Shown: one piece after another, positions 24,812 through 34,463 of the stretch
Layout of the letters: the number at the start of each line of letters is the position of its first letter
How positions within the stretch are numbered: position 1 is the first letter of the stretch
NCBI RefSeq assembly: GCF_900156265.1
Contig: NZ_FTNE01000010.1
Location: forward strand, 21,467 to 85,466
Direction of reading: 5' to 3'
Origin: Acidiphilium rubrum
Lineage (GTDB): Bacteria; Pseudomonadota; Alphaproteobacteria; Acetobacterales; Acetobacteraceae
DNA length: 64,000 bases
The notes under the pieces: model-generated
The model's input: the letters and a program-made list of their open reading frames with translations, nothing else
The model's database searches: none
Told to the model about the DNA's origin: nothing
Translations under genes and position numbers: made by a program

Positions 24812-25885
24812 ATGGATCAGGCGGGCGGGTTTCGGCAGGCGATATTGGTGCTTGGGATGCATCGGAGCGGCACGTCGGCGCTGACGCGGGTGATTTCACT
24901 GTGTGGTGCGGATTTGCCGGCAACGCTGATGCCGCCGGCGGCGGGGGACAACGAGACCGGGTTCTGGGAGCCGCAGGCGCTGGTTGATCTGCATGACGAG
25001 GTGCTGGCGGCGATGGGTTCGTCGTGGCGCGATGTGCGCGGGATGCCGGCGGATTGGTTCGACAGCGCGGCGGCGGTGCCGTTTCGCGAACGGTTGGCGG
25101 CGCTGCTGGTGGCGGAATATCGGGATGCAGCGGTGTTCGTGGTGAAGGATCCGCGGCTGTGCCGGTTGTTGCCGTTGTGGCTGCCGGTGCTGGCGGCGCT
25201 GGGGATTGCGCCGCGCGTGGTGGTGCCGGTGCGCCATCCGCTGGAGGTGGCGGCGTCGCTGCATCGGCGCGAGGGGTTCGATGCGGGGCGGGCGCAGGCG
25301 CTGTGGCGGAGCCATGTGCTGGTGGCGGAGCGGGAGTCGCGCGGGTTGGTGCGGTGTTTCGTGACCTATGATCAGTTGATGACGGATTGGCGGGTCGTGG
25401 TGCGGCGGATCGGCGCGGTGGCCGGGGCGGATTGGCTGGCGGGTGCGGATGCGGGCGCGATCGAGGCGTTTTTATCGGCTGATTTGCGGCATCACGCGGT
25501 CGCCGGGGACGATGGTGATGGTGATGGTGCGGCGATGATTGCCGGGGTGGCACCGGTGTTCGACTGGCTGGTGGCGGCAGCGGCGGGGGATGAGCCGGAT
25601 GGGGCGTTGATGGATCGGGTTGCGGCGGACGTTGCGATCGGCGAGGCGTATTTCGGGCCGGTGATCGCGCCGATCGAGGCGGCGTTGGCCAAGCAGGCGG
25701 GGGATTTGCAGCATTGGATCGACGCGGCGGTGGAGCGTTATGCGGTGATCGAGGATTTGCGCCGGGAGATCGACCGGTTGGCGGCGCTGGTGCCGGGCGC
25801 GCGGCCGGGGCGGTTGCCACGATGGGTCGCCGCGCTGCGCCGGCTGGTGGGGGCGGCCGGCGCGCGCGGTGAGGATGAGGGGTAG
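24812..25885 (+). CDS. Sulfotransferase-family protein
   Basis: A 357-residue P-loop protein. The 5'-phosphosulfate loop is LVLGMHRSGTSALTR (about residues 11-25) and the 3'-phosphate-binding region is VVVPVRHPLEVAASLHRR (about 140). KDPRLCRLLPLW is also typical of bacterial sulfotransferase-like proteins found with surface glycans. The C-terminus (about 300-350) has a helical, possibly coiled-coil segment. It starts 126 bp from the divergent queE gene. The acceptor is unknown. The coding strand is extremely G-rich. Confidence 0.75.
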   Translation: MDQAGGFRQAILVLGMHRSGTSALTRVISLCGADLPATLMPPAAGDNETGFWEPQALVDLHDEVLAAMGSSWRDVRGMPADWFDSAAAVPFRERLAALLVAEYRDAAVFVVKDPRLCRLLPLWLPVLAALGIAPRVVVPVRHPLEVAASLHRREGFDAGRAQALWRSHVLVAERESRGLVRCFVTYDQLMTDWRVVVRRIGAVAGADWLAGADAGAIEAFLSADLRHHAVAGDDGDGDGAAMIAGVAPVFDWLVAAAAGDEPDGALMDRVAADVAIGEAYFGPVIAPIEAALAKQAGDLQHWIDAAVERYAVIEDLRREIDRLAALVPGARPGRLPRWVAALRRLVGAAGARGEDEG

Positions 25886-25888
25886 CGG

Positions 25889-26776
25889 CTAGCGCCGGCC
25901 GATTTCGTGGACCAGGAAGTCGCGGAAGACGCCGACGCGTTTCGAGTTGCGGAGTTCTTCGGGGTAGACGAAGAACATGTCGATTTTCGGGGTTTTGGCT
26001 TCGGGCAGCAGGCGGACCATGCCGGTGGTGTCTTCGGCCAGATATTCCGGCACGGCGCCGATGCCGAGGCCGCTTTTGATCGCGATCAGCATGGCTTGCA
26101 GCGAGTTGACTTCGAGCGCACCGGTGCGGGCGGCGGCGCCATCGGCCCGGCCGAGGCCGGCGAGCCAGTTGACGTCGCTGACCGGTGGTTTGCGATCGCC
26201 GAACAGGATCAGGCGGTGCTGATCGAGATCTTCGGGGCGTTCGGGCTTGTTGCCGGCGGTTTTCAGGTAGTCTTCGGAGGCGAAGATCTGCCAGCGGATT
26301 TCACCGAGCGAGCGCTGCACCAGATCGGGCTGGCGGGGCGGGTGCATGCGGATGGCGACGTCGGCTTCGCGCATCGCGAGGTCGAGATCGGTATCGTCGA
26401 GCAGCAGGGTCATGCTGACGTCGGGGTATTGGTTGAGGAAGGTTTTCAGGCGCGGTGCGAGCCAGGCGACGCCGAAACTATGGGTGGTGGTGACTTTCAG
26501 GCGGCCGGCCGGGCGGTCCTTGCTTTCGGTCAGCAGGGCTTCGGTCATCTGGAGTTTGGCGAAGACCTCGCGCACGGTGCGGTTGAGCTGTTCGCCCTGC
26601 TCGGTGAGGATCAGGCCGCGCGCGTGGCGGTGGAACAGCGGCACCGAGAGGGCTTCCTCGAGGGCCGAGATCTGGCGGGAGACCGCCGATTGCGACAGGT
26701 TCAGCGTATCGCCCGCGTGGGTGAAGCTGCCGGCCTCGGCGACCGCGTGAAACACCCGCAGCTTGTCCCAATCCAT
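25889..26776 (-). CDS. LysR-family regulator, LsrB/VtlR-like
   Basis: A 295-residue LysR protein. It starts MDWDKLRVFHAVAEAGSFTHAGD and has SQSAVSRQISALEE in the recognition helix. Position after trxB and near lrp matches the lrp-trxB-lsrB arrangement known in rhizobia, where LsrB/VtlR controls oxidative stress and envelope genes. The whole protein contains no cysteine, whereas redox sensing by rhizobial LsrB has been attributed to cysteines, so sensing may differ. It is 64 bp downstream of trxB on the same strand. Confidence 0.8.
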   Translation of the reverse strand: MDWDKLRVFHAVAEAGSFTHAGDTLNLSQSAVSRQISALEEALSVPLFHRHARGLILTEQGEQLNRTVREVFAKLQMTEALLTESKDRPAGRLKVTTTHSFGVAWLAPRLKTFLNQYPDVSMTLLLDDTDLDLAMREADVAIRMHPPRQPDLVQRSLGEIRWQIFASEDYLKTAGNKPERPEDLDQHRLILFGDRKPPVSDVNWLAGLGRADGAAARTGALEVNSLQAMLIAIKSGLGIGAVPEYLAEDTTGMVRLLPEAKTPKIDMFFVYPEELRNSKRVGVFRDFLVHEIGRR

Positions 26777-26840
26777 ATGATTCCCTGTCACGATGAAGCG
26801 TCCCCTGTTGCGGTGCTTGTATGACCGCCCGTTATGCCGA

Positions 26841-27830
26841 TCACGCCGCGCGCCGTTCGATTTGCGCGTGTTCGGCCAAGAATTTTTCTGCCTCGAGGGC
26901 TGCCATGCAGCCGGAGCCTGCGGCGGTGACGGCCTGGCGGAAGATGCGGTCCTGCACGTCGCCGGCGGCGAACACGCCGGGGGACGAGGTGCGGGTGCTG
27001 CCGGGCACCGTCGTGATGTAGCCATCGGCGTCCATATCGAGCTTGCCGCGGAACAGGCTGGTGGCGGGATCGTGCCCGATTGCGATGAACACGCCATCGA
27101 CCGTGATGTCGCGGTGCGCGCCGGTTTCGGTGTGGCGCAGGCGGGCACCGGTGACGACGGCGGGTGAGCCGGCGCCGAGGATTTCATCGACCGCGTGATC
27201 CCAGATGACGTCGATTTGCGGGTTTTTGAACAGGCGGTCCTGGAGGATTTTTTCCGCGCGCAGCACGCCGCGCCGGTGGATCAGGATCACTTTGCTGGCA
27301 TGATGGGTGAGGTAAAGCGCTTCCTCGACCGCGGTGTTGCCGCCGCCGACCACCGCGACGGTCTTGCCGCGATAGAAGAAGCCATCGCAGGTGGCGCAGG
27401 CGGAGACGCCGGCGCCCTGATAGGTCTGTTCGGAGGGCAGGCCGAGCCAGCGCGCCTGGGCGCCGGTGGCGATGACGATGGCATCGGCCAGGTAGATCGT
27501 GCCGGAATCGGCGACCGCCTGCATCGGGCGTGTGGTGAAATCGACGCTGGTGATGATATCGTGATCGATCCGGGTGCCGACGTGGCGGGCTTGCGCTTCC
27601 ATTTGCTCCATCAGCCAGGGGCCTTGGATGACATCGGCGAAGCCGGGGTAATTTTCGACATCGGTGGTGATGGTGAGCTGGCCGCCCGGTTGCAGCCCGG
27701 CCACCAGCACGGGGGCGAGGTTGGCGCGCGCGGCGTAGATGGCGGCCGTGTAGCCGGCCGGCCCTGCCCCGATGATCAGAACCCGCGTGCTGACCGCCGC
27801 CGCCAAATTGATCGTACCCGTATTCGCCAT
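26841..27830 (-). CDS. trxB: Thioredoxin reductase
   Basis: A 329-residue NADPH-dependent flavoprotein. FAD motif IIGAGPAGYTAAIYAARA, redox-active disulfide CATCDG (about residues 144-147), NADPH motif VVGGGNTAVEEALYL, and C-terminal VFAAGDVQDRIFRQ. It reduces thioredoxin in the cytoplasm. The ATG at 27830 has a GAGGG site; the GTG at 27839 is less likely. Divergent from lrp across 189 bp, which must hold both promoters. Confidence 0.93.
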   Translation of the reverse strand: MANTGTINLAAAVSTRVLIIGAGPAGYTAAIYAARANLAPVLVAGLQPGGQLTITTDVENYPGFADVIQGPWLMEQMEAQARHVGTRIDHDIITSVDFTTRPMQAVADSGTIYLADAIVIATGAQARWLGLPSEQTYQGAGVSACATCDGFFYRGKTVAVVGGGNTAVEEALYLTHHASKVILIHRRGVLRAEKILQDRLFKNPQIDVIWDHAVDEILGAGSPAVVTGARLRHTETGAHRDITVDGVFIAIGHDPATSLFRGKLDMDADGYITTVPGSTRTSSPGVFAAGDVQDRIFRQAVTAAGSGCMAALEAEKFLAEHAQIERRAA

Positions 27831-28019
27831 AACCCTCACTCAGATCCCGATTTGGTACCCGGCCCCTATATGTGCCAAGTTTTCGACCAGTTTCATATCA
27901 TATCGAGGTTGCATCGCGCCACACAAGCGGCGAGACGCGGCCCCGGTGGTCTTGAACCCTTTCACAGACCGTCGATATGCAATTATATTACGCGTACAAC
28001 TCTGTCACCGGTGATATCC

Positions 28020-28541
28020 ATGCCGTTTAGCTCGGCCAACACGAACGCAACCAATTCGACCGCCCAGGCACGCGCCAATGAGGTGCCGCAGCTCGATGAG
28101 ATCGACCGCCGCATCCTGACCGAATTGCAGGGCAACGGGCGGATGACCAATGTGGAGCTGGCGAGCCGCGCCGGGATTTCGCCGCCGCCCTGCCTGCGCC
28201 GCGTGCGCCGGCTTGAGGAAGCCGGGTTGATCAAGGGGTATCATGCCGAGACCGACCCGCAGAAACTCGGCTGGCAGATCCAGTTTTTCGCGATCGTTGG
28301 GCTCGATAGCCAGCGGCAAAGCGTGCTCGACGCGTTTGAACAGCTGGTCGGTTCGTGGGAGGAGCTGCGCGAGTGCCACATGATCCGGGGTGGTGGTGAT
28401 TTTCTGTTGAAATTCGTGGCGCGCGATGCGGCGCATGAGAACCGGCTGACCGAACAGCTCACCGGAGCGGATAATGTGACACGGGTGCAGACGTTGCAGA
28501 CCATTCGCACCAGCCGGGTGCTGGCGGGCGTGCCGATTTGA
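28020..28541 (+). CDS. lrp: Lrp/AsnC-family transcriptional regulator
   Basis: A 173-residue regulator. The helix-turn-helix spans about residues 25-75 (LDEIDRRILTELQGNGRMTN, ISPPPCLRRVRRLEEAGLIKGY), followed by the RAM ligand-binding domain (HMIRGGGDFLLKFVARD). It is longer at the N-terminus than E. coli Lrp by about 20 residues. ATG at 28020; an AT-rich 189-bp gap with TATGCAATTATATTACGCG (27976-27994) separates it from divergent trxB. The next gene overlaps its stop by 4 bp. Confidence 0.9.
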   Translation: MPFSSANTNATNSTAQARANEVPQLDEIDRRILTELQGNGRMTNVELASRAGISPPPCLRRVRRLEEAGLIKGYHAETDPQKLGWQIQFFAIVGLDSQRQSVLDAFEQLVGSWEELRECHMIRGGGDFLLKFVARDAAHENRLTEQLTGADNVTRVQTLQTIRTSRVLAGVPI

Positions 28542-29515
28542 GCGGGGCGCTCGATCGGCCGGGGTTTCATCGGTTCGATACGGTCGATCGCCGCGCGGTG
28601 ATTGCCATTGTGATCGCGGGTGGTCTGCTCGATCTGGCGAGCCGGTATCTGCCGGCGGATTTGCCATATCTGGCGCCGTTCATTTTCAATATCCCGATCT
28701 TTGCCGGCACGATTTTGTTCGGTTTCTGGTACGCGCGGGGATTGCACCGGACGGCGCGGGGCGCGTGGCCGGCGCTGTGGCGGCGGATTGCGTATTTCAG
28801 CGGGGTCGGGGCGATCTATTTCGTGGCGCAGACCCATTTCGAATACGCTGCCCAGCACATGTTCTTTCTGAACCGGCTGCAACAGATGACGCTGGGGGTG
28901 TTCGCGCCGTTTCTGATCGCGTTCGCGTGGCCGCGCGATGTGCTGGCGGCGGGTGTGCCAGCGGAATTGATCGGGGTGGCGGGGCATCGGCTGTTGCGCC
29001 GGCCGATCGCGGTGTTGCGCAACCCGATTGTCGCGGCGGTGATTTCGATTGCGGTGACCGATGTGTGGCTGCTGCCGGCGGTCGATTTCGCGGCGATGAT
29101 CAACCCGCCGCTGTATGCGGTGATGAATCTGGTGATGCTGCTGGCCGGGTTGCTGTTCTGGCTGGTAGTGCTCGACCCGCGGCCGCGCGCCGAGGCGGGC
29201 TATAGTTATTTGACGCGCATGGTCTGCGGCTTTCTGACCATGTTTCCGCAGATTTTGGTGGCCGCGACCGTCGCGCTGTCGGGCATCAGTTACTATGATT
29301 TTTATGATTTGTGCGGCCGGCTGTATCCGTCGATTTCGCCGATTCAGGACCAGTTGATCGGCGGGATGATCGAATGGATCCCGCCCGGCCTGCTCAACAC
29401 CGCGGTGCTGTTCGTGCTGCTCAATGCGATCCGCAAGAACGAGGATAAGGAAACCCGGGAAACGCCGATCCCGCCGGGTGCCCGGGTGATCGAGGCGAAA
29501 TGGACCGGGCGGTGA
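28538..29515 (+). CDS. CtaG-like membrane protein (cytochrome oxidase assembly family)
   Basis: A 325-residue inner-membrane protein with about eight or nine hydrophobic helices. The HFEYAAQHMFFLNRLQQMTLG segment (about residues 100-120) and following FAPFLIAFAWP resemble the caa3-type CtaG family, where conserved histidines near QH are thought to aid copper delivery to oxidase. The start is TTG at 28538, overlapping the lrp stop (TTGA). No cytochrome oxidase genes are nearby, so the role is a family inference. Confidence 0.65.
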   Translation: MSGALDRPGFHRFDTVDRRAVIAIVIAGGLLDLASRYLPADLPYLAPFIFNIPIFAGTILFGFWYARGLHRTARGAWPALWRRIAYFSGVGAIYFVAQTHFEYAAQHMFFLNRLQQMTLGVFAPFLIAFAWPRDVLAAGVPAELIGVAGHRLLRRPIAVLRNPIVAAVISIAVTDVWLLPAVDFAAMINPPLYAVMNLVMLLAGLLFWLVVLDPRPRAEAGYSYLTRMVCGFLTMFPQILVAATVALSGISYYDFYDLCGRLYPSISPIQDQLIGGMIEWIPPGLLNTAVLFVLLNAIRKNEDKETRETPIPPGARVIEAKWTGR

Positions 29516-29680
29516 GCCGGCACCCCTAAAACGACGCAGTGTGCAATGAAGTTTGTGCCATCACCGCCCGGTGATGCCCTTGCGGATGGCGGCGGTAGCG
29601 GCTAGGCCGCATGTCGATATGGTGCGAGGGTTGGCCCTTGCATCGGGTTTCATGATCTGGGTTCGTTTAGGAGATTATCC

Positions 29681-32047
29681 TTGCGGCGACTGCGGTTGGC
29701 TTTGATGACCTCGGCGTGCCTGGTGCCAAGCGTTCTGGCGCCCGCCACACAATCCGCCGTCGCGGCGACGCGCACGGCTGCGTCTCATGCGGCGGGCCAG
29801 ACCCGCGAGGCGACCGGCGGCACGATTGCGGCGGTCGATGTTTCGGGCAATCAGCGGATCGATGCCAGCACCATCCGATCGTATATTCTGCTGCAGCCGG
29901 GTGATGCGTTCAGCGCGCGGCGGATGGATCTGAGCCTCAAGACGCTGTACGCGACCGGGCTGTTCAAGACCGTTTCGATCACCCGCCAGGGCAATGATCT
30001 GATGGTGAAGGTCAAGGAAAACCCGATCGTCAATCAGGTGTTCTTCGAGGGCAATTCGGTCGTCAAGGACAAGGACATGAAGGGCGCCATCGCGCTCAAG
30101 CCGGGGTCGGTGTTCACCGCCGGCGGTGCGGCGACGGCGACCAAGGCGATTTTGGGGCTGTATGCCAAGCGCGGCCATTACAGCGCGACCGTGGTGCCCG
30201 AAATCGTCAAGCTGCCGGAAAATCGCGTCAACGTCGTGTTCAAATGCCACGACGGCACGCAGACGTTGATCAGCCGGATCAATTTCATCGGCAATCATGA
30301 ATATGGCCAGGGCAAGCTGCGCGAGGTGATTTCGTCGCGCCAGGATGCGTGGTACCGGTTTTTGTCGGATTCCGATCAGTATAACAGCGAGCGGGTGAAG
30401 TACGACGAATCCCTGCTCAGCCGATTTTATTTCCACCACGGCTACGCCGATTTCAAGATTGTCAGCGCCACAGCGCAGCTCGCGCCCAATCGGAAATCGT
30501 TTTATCTGACCTTCGTGGTCGATGAAGGGCCGCGCTATCGTATCGGGTCGGTGCAGGTGGTCTCGTCGCTGCGGAAACTGCCGGGCAAGCAGTTGCGGCC
30601 GCTGGTGCCGATTGAGAAAGGCGATATTTTCGACGGCGATGCGTTGCAGGCGGCCGATAAATCGATTTCCACCTATGTGCAGGACCGCGGCTTCGCGTTT
30701 GCCCAGGTCGAGCCGGATGTGAAGGAAAACCACAAGGACCACACCATCGCGCTGACGTTCCGCGTCATCGAAGGGCCGCGGGTTTATGTGGACAATGTGT
30801 CGATCAGCGGGAATACCCGCACCGAGGATAGCGTGATCCGCCGCGAAATCGAACTCGCGCCGGGCGATGCCTATAACGAACAAGCCGTGAAGCAATCCAA
30901 GGATAATCTGGAAAACCTGGGGTTCTTCAAGAAAAAAGACATCTCGATCAAGCCGGTGCCGACGCAGCAGCCTGACCGGGTCAACCTCGACGTCGGGATC
31001 GGCGAACAGGCGAACGGGCAGTTCTCGCTCGGTGGCGGGTATTCGACCGATCTGGGTGCGTTGGTCAACGTCGGGCTCAGCCAGAGCGATTTTCTGGGCA
31101 CCGGGATCGAGGCTTCGATCAGCGCGCTGCTGGCGCAGAAGGGCACGCAGTTCAACCTTGGCGTCACCAACCCGTATTTCCTCGGGCGCAACCTGATCGC
31201 CGGGTTCGATCTGTTCCGCACCGATACCGCCAATACGACGTCCTATGTGTTCAGCGAACGCTCGATCGGCGGCGATCTGCGGCTGGGGTTCCGCTATAAC
31301 CAGCACGTCAGCCAGGCGTTCACCTACACGATCAGCACGCGCGATATTTATAACATCGCGACCGGTGCCAGTCTTTACATTCTGAACGAGGCCGGATCAT
31401 CGAGCCTGTCGCAGCTCGGCACCACGCTGACGTTCGATTACCGCGACGACCGGCTCGACCCGACCTCCGGCGGGCTGCTGTCGCTTTCGGGCGATTTTGC
31501 GGGGCTGGGCGGCAGCGCGAAATATGTCCGCCTGCAGGCGCGCGGGGCGTATTACATTCCGCTCGCGCGGTATTTCGGCAGCAAGGCCTGGGTGCTCGAA
31601 TTCGACGGGCATGTTGGCGACCTCGTCGATATCCTGGGTTATAAATCGCTGATTGCCGACCGGTTCTTCCTCGGTGGCGATAGTCTGCTTGGTTTCCAGA
31701 CCGGCGGCGCCGGGCCGCATGATACGCTGTATGGCGACAGTTTGGGCGGCAAATTCATCTATACCCAGGATACCGTGCTGCACTTCCCGCTGCCGGTTTC
31801 GCCTGATCTGGGTGTGTCGGGCTTTGCCTTCACCGATATCGGCAGTCTTTCGGGCGTGAGTCCGATCTCGGTGAACGGCAAGACCCTGGGGCTGTACGAC
31901 AACGCCGCCCCGCGCATTTCCGCCGGTATCGGTGTGGCCTGGAACACACCGTTCGGGCTGATCGATCTTTCCTTCGCCCAGCCGATCAAGAAGTATAAAT
32001 ACGACCAGATCGAGCAATTCCGCGTTTCCTTCGGTACGAGGTTCTAA
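29681..32047 (+). CDS. bamA: Outer-membrane protein assembly factor BamA
   Basis: A 788-residue Omp85 protein. A signal peptide ends near AVAATRTA. POTRA repeats fill about residues 48-415 (for example AAVDVSGNQRIDASTIRSYI and VYVDNVSISGNTRTEDSVIR), and a beta-barrel follows with DPTSGGLLSLSGDF and YRDDRLD. The chain ends RVSFGTRF, a C-terminal Phe typical of outer-membrane barrels. It inserts outer-membrane proteins. The start is TTG at 29681 behind TTTAGGAGAT. It heads bamA-skp-lpxD-fabZ-lpxA, the usual order. Confidence 0.94.
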   Translation: MRRLRLALMTSACLVPSVLAPATQSAVAATRTAASHAAGQTREATGGTIAAVDVSGNQRIDASTIRSYILLQPGDAFSARRMDLSLKTLYATGLFKTVSITRQGNDLMVKVKENPIVNQVFFEGNSVVKDKDMKGAIALKPGSVFTAGGAATATKAILGLYAKRGHYSATVVPEIVKLPENRVNVVFKCHDGTQTLISRINFIGNHEYGQGKLREVISSRQDAWYRFLSDSDQYNSERVKYDESLLSRFYFHHGYADFKIVSATAQLAPNRKSFYLTFVVDEGPRYRIGSVQVVSSLRKLPGKQLRPLVPIEKGDIFDGDALQAADKSISTYVQDRGFAFAQVEPDVKENHKDHTIALTFRVIEGPRVYVDNVSISGNTRTEDSVIRREIELAPGDAYNEQAVKQSKDNLENLGFFKKKDISIKPVPTQQPDRVNLDVGIGEQANGQFSLGGGYSTDLGALVNVGLSQSDFLGTGIEASISALLAQKGTQFNLGVTNPYFLGRNLIAGFDLFRTDTANTTSYVFSERSIGGDLRLGFRYNQHVSQAFTYTISTRDIYNIATGASLYILNEAGSSSLSQLGTTLTFDYRDDRLDPTSGGLLSLSGDFAGLGGSAKYVRLQARGAYYIPLARYFGSKAWVLEFDGHVGDLVDILGYKSLIADRFFLGGDSLLGFQTGGAGPHDTLYGDSLGGKFIYTQDTVLHFPLPVSPDLGVSGFAFTDIGSLSGVSPISVNGKTLGLYDNAAPRISAGIGVAWNTPFGLIDLSFAQPIKKYKYDQIEQFRVSFGTRF

Positions 32048-32051
32048 TATC

Positions 32052-32837
32052 GTGACACGAGTTTCTTCGCTTCGCCTTGGCCTGGTTCTGCCGGCCGTTC
32101 TGTTCGGCCTTGGCGTCGGCCATGCGCAGAGCAGCAATGGCCAGGGCTTTTTCATTCCGCACCCCAAGGCGCCGCCGGTCAGCCATTCGGTGCCGGTTCG
32201 TGCCCAGCCGATGATCCAGCAACAGCAGCAGGGTATGCCGGAACAGGGCCAGCAGCCCGGCACCCAGGCGATTCCGCCGCAGAAACTGCCGCCAATTCCC
32301 CAGCTTCCCGCGCTGCCCAAGGAAAACGCACCACCCGCGCCGGTGATGGGCGTGCTCTCGGTGCCGGAGGTGATGCAGCAATCGACCGCCGCACAGGGTG
32401 TCGAAAAAATCATCGAGGCGCGGCGCCAGAAACTCGCCGCCGAGGCCCAGGCCGACCAGCAGAAATGGGAAGGCGAGCAGAAGACCATCACCGGCGAAAA
32501 GGCCAAACTGTCCAAGGCCGCGCTGGCGACCAAGGAACAGGCGCTGCAACGCGAGATCGAGGAAGCGCAGGTCGATTTCCATAACCGCAACCTCGCGATC
32601 GAGGTTTCGGCCCGAGGCGCACTCGGGAAAATCGAATCCACCCTCATCGCCGTGATCCGCCAGGTCGCGCAGGCGCATGGCATGAACCTGGTGCTGCACC
32701 GCTCGCAGGTGGCGCTGAACGTCAACGGGTTCGACATCTCCAAGGAAGTCGCGGCGCATCTGAATACCATTCTGCCGTCGGTCGCGGTGCCGCCGGCCGT
32801 GGTTCCCAAAATGGCCAATGCGCCAGCCAAAAAATAA
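32052..32837 (+). CDS. skp: OmpH/Skp-family periplasmic chaperone
   Basis: A 261-residue protein starting at GTG 32052, four bases after bamA. A signal peptide ends near GVGHAQ. A Gln/Pro-rich stretch (about residues 45-95) is followed by VMQQSTAAQGVEKIIEARRQ and a long charged coiled coil (about 115-200), the tentacle region of Skp. A final helical part and Pro/Ala/Lys tail follow. It carries unfolded outer-membrane proteins to BamA. The low-complexity insert makes it longer than E. coli Skp (161). Confidence 0.85.
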   Translation: MTRVSSLRLGLVLPAVLFGLGVGHAQSSNGQGFFIPHPKAPPVSHSVPVRAQPMIQQQQQGMPEQGQQPGTQAIPPQKLPPIPQLPALPKENAPPAPVMGVLSVPEVMQQSTAAQGVEKIIEARRQKLAAEAQADQQKWEGEQKTITGEKAKLSKAALATKEQALQREIEEAQVDFHNRNLAIEVSARGALGKIESTLIAVIRQVAQAHGMNLVLHRSQVALNVNGFDISKEVAAHLNTILPSVAVPPAVVPKMANAPAKK

Positions 32838-32846
32838 GGGCTGATC

Positions 32847-33932
32847 ATGACTGATACGGCCGGCGCCGGGTTGCCGGGCGACCCACGGTTTTTTCCGCGC
32901 TCCGGCCCGTTCACCCTGGCCGAGGTTGCCGCCGCGATCGATGCGGCGGCACCGACCGGCACGCCTGACCGGATGTTTCGCGGCATCGCGCCGTTGCAAA
33001 GCGCGGGGCCGGACGAAATCAGCTTTCTCGATAACCGCAAATACCTCAATCTGCTGGCCGAAACACGGGCCGGCGCCGTCATTCTGCTGCCTGAGTTGGC
33101 CGATCGGCTTGGCAAGCAGAGCCTCGCGCTGCCGGTTGCGCACCCCTACCTCGCCTGGGCCAAGGCTGGCGGGCTGTTTCATAAACTGCCGCCGGCCAAC
33201 CCCGGCATTCACCCCACCGCGATTATCGATCCCGCCGCGCGGGTCGACGCCGCTGCCGAAATCGGCCCCTACGCCGTCATCGGGCCACGCGTCGAAATCG
33301 GGCCGCGCAGCATCATCGGGCCGCATTGCGTCATCACCGCCGGGGTGATCATCGGCGCCGATTGCCGCATCGCCGGGCATGTCTCGATCGGCTTTGCCAT
33401 CATCGGTGATCGGGTCACGCTGCATCCGGGCGTGCGCGTCGGGCAAGATGGCTTCGGCTTTGCGCAGTCGCCCACCGGCTTTGTCAGTGTTTCGCAACTC
33501 GGCCGGGTGCTGATCCACCATGATGTCGATATCGGCGCCAATACCACGATCGATCGCGGCTCGGCGCAGGATACCATCATCGGCGCCGGCACCCGCATCG
33601 ATAACCAGGTGCAGGTCGGTCATAATGTTCAGCTCGGCCGCTGCTGCATCATTGTCGCACAGGTCGGTATCTCGGGCTCGACCATCATCGAGGATTTCGT
33701 GGTCGCCGCCGGGCAGGCCGCGTTCTCGGGCCATCTGCACATCGGCAAAGGCGCGCGGATCGGGCCGCAGGCCGGGGTGATGAGTAATCTGGATGCGGGG
33801 GTCGAGGTGCTCGGCAGCCCGGCCCAGCCCTCCAAAGCGTTCTTTCGCGAAGTCGCCATGATCCGCCGCTTTGCGCGGCGCGACAGAATGCGGCATTCTG
33901 AGACCAAGCCGGACCAACCCGCCGGCGACTGA
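32847..33932 (+). CDS. lpxD: UDP-3-O-acylglucosamine N-acyltransferase
   Basis: A 361-residue acyltransferase. The N-terminal uridine-binding domain (about residues 1-110) contains DEISFLDNRKYL, and the left-handed beta-helix has repeated I-G hexapeptides (for example VIGPRVEIGPRSIIGP). TTIDRGSAQDTIIG and VQVGHNVQLG give the conserved catalytic histidine region. It adds the N-linked hydroxyacyl chain in lipid A synthesis. It starts 9 bp after skp. Confidence 0.94.
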   Translation: MTDTAGAGLPGDPRFFPRSGPFTLAEVAAAIDAAAPTGTPDRMFRGIAPLQSAGPDEISFLDNRKYLNLLAETRAGAVILLPELADRLGKQSLALPVAHPYLAWAKAGGLFHKLPPANPGIHPTAIIDPAARVDAAAEIGPYAVIGPRVEIGPRSIIGPHCVITAGVIIGADCRIAGHVSIGFAIIGDRVTLHPGVRVGQDGFGFAQSPTGFVSVSQLGRVLIHHDVDIGANTTIDRGSAQDTIIGAGTRIDNQVQVGHNVQLGRCCIIVAQVGISGSTIIEDFVVAAGQAAFSGHLHIGKGARIGPQAGVMSNLDAGVEVLGSPAQPSKAFFREVAMIRRFARRDRMRHSETKPDQPAGD

Positions 33933-33962
33933 ACCATTCACAGGAAATACGGATCCATCCCG

Positions 33963-34463
33963 ATGGACGGCACCACACCAGACAGCAGCGCGCCGGCCAC
34001 ACCAGCCGGACGCACTATCGATATCGCCGGCATCTTGCACGCGATTCCGCATCGCTATCCCTTCCTGCTGATCGATCGCGTGGTCGAACTGGTCGAAAAC
34101 GTCTCGGCGGTCGGGGTCAAGAACGTCTCGGTCAATGAAAACTTCTTCCAGGGCCACTTCCCCGGTCACCCCGTGATGCCGGGCGTGCTGATCATCGAAA
34201 GCATGGCCCAGACCGCCGCCGTGCTGGTGGTTGAAACGCTCGGTCCGTCCGAAGCGGGCAAGATCGTGTATTTCATGTCGGTCGAAGGGGCGAAATTCCG
34301 CCGCCCGGTGGTGCCCGGCGATACGCTGCGCATCCATGTTGTTAAAGAGCGCAACCGTGGCAATGTCTGGAAATTCCACGCCGTCGCGCGGGTCGATGGC
34401 GTCGCCGTCGCCGAAGCCACCTACGCCGCTATGATTATGGATCAGAAAGCCGACCACACATGA
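33963..34463 (+). CDS. fabZ: 3-hydroxyacyl-ACP dehydratase
   Basis: A 166-residue hot-dog enzyme. ILHAIPHRYPFLLIDRV, NFFQGHFPGHPVMPGVL (catalytic His) and LIIESMAQTAA (catalytic Glu) are all present. It dehydrates hydroxyacyl-ACP in fatty acid synthesis and shares its substrate pool with LpxA and LpxD. About 20 extra N-terminal residues are Pro/Ala/Thr-rich. Its stop overlaps lpxA by 4 bp (ATGA). Confidence 0.94.
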   Translation: MDGTTPDSSAPATPAGRTIDIAGILHAIPHRYPFLLIDRVVELVENVSAVGVKNVSVNENFFQGHFPGHPVMPGVLIIESMAQTAAVLVVETLGPSEAGKIVYFMSVEGAKFRRPVVPGDTLRIHVVKERNRGNVWKFHAVARVDGVAVAEATYAAMIMDQKADHT

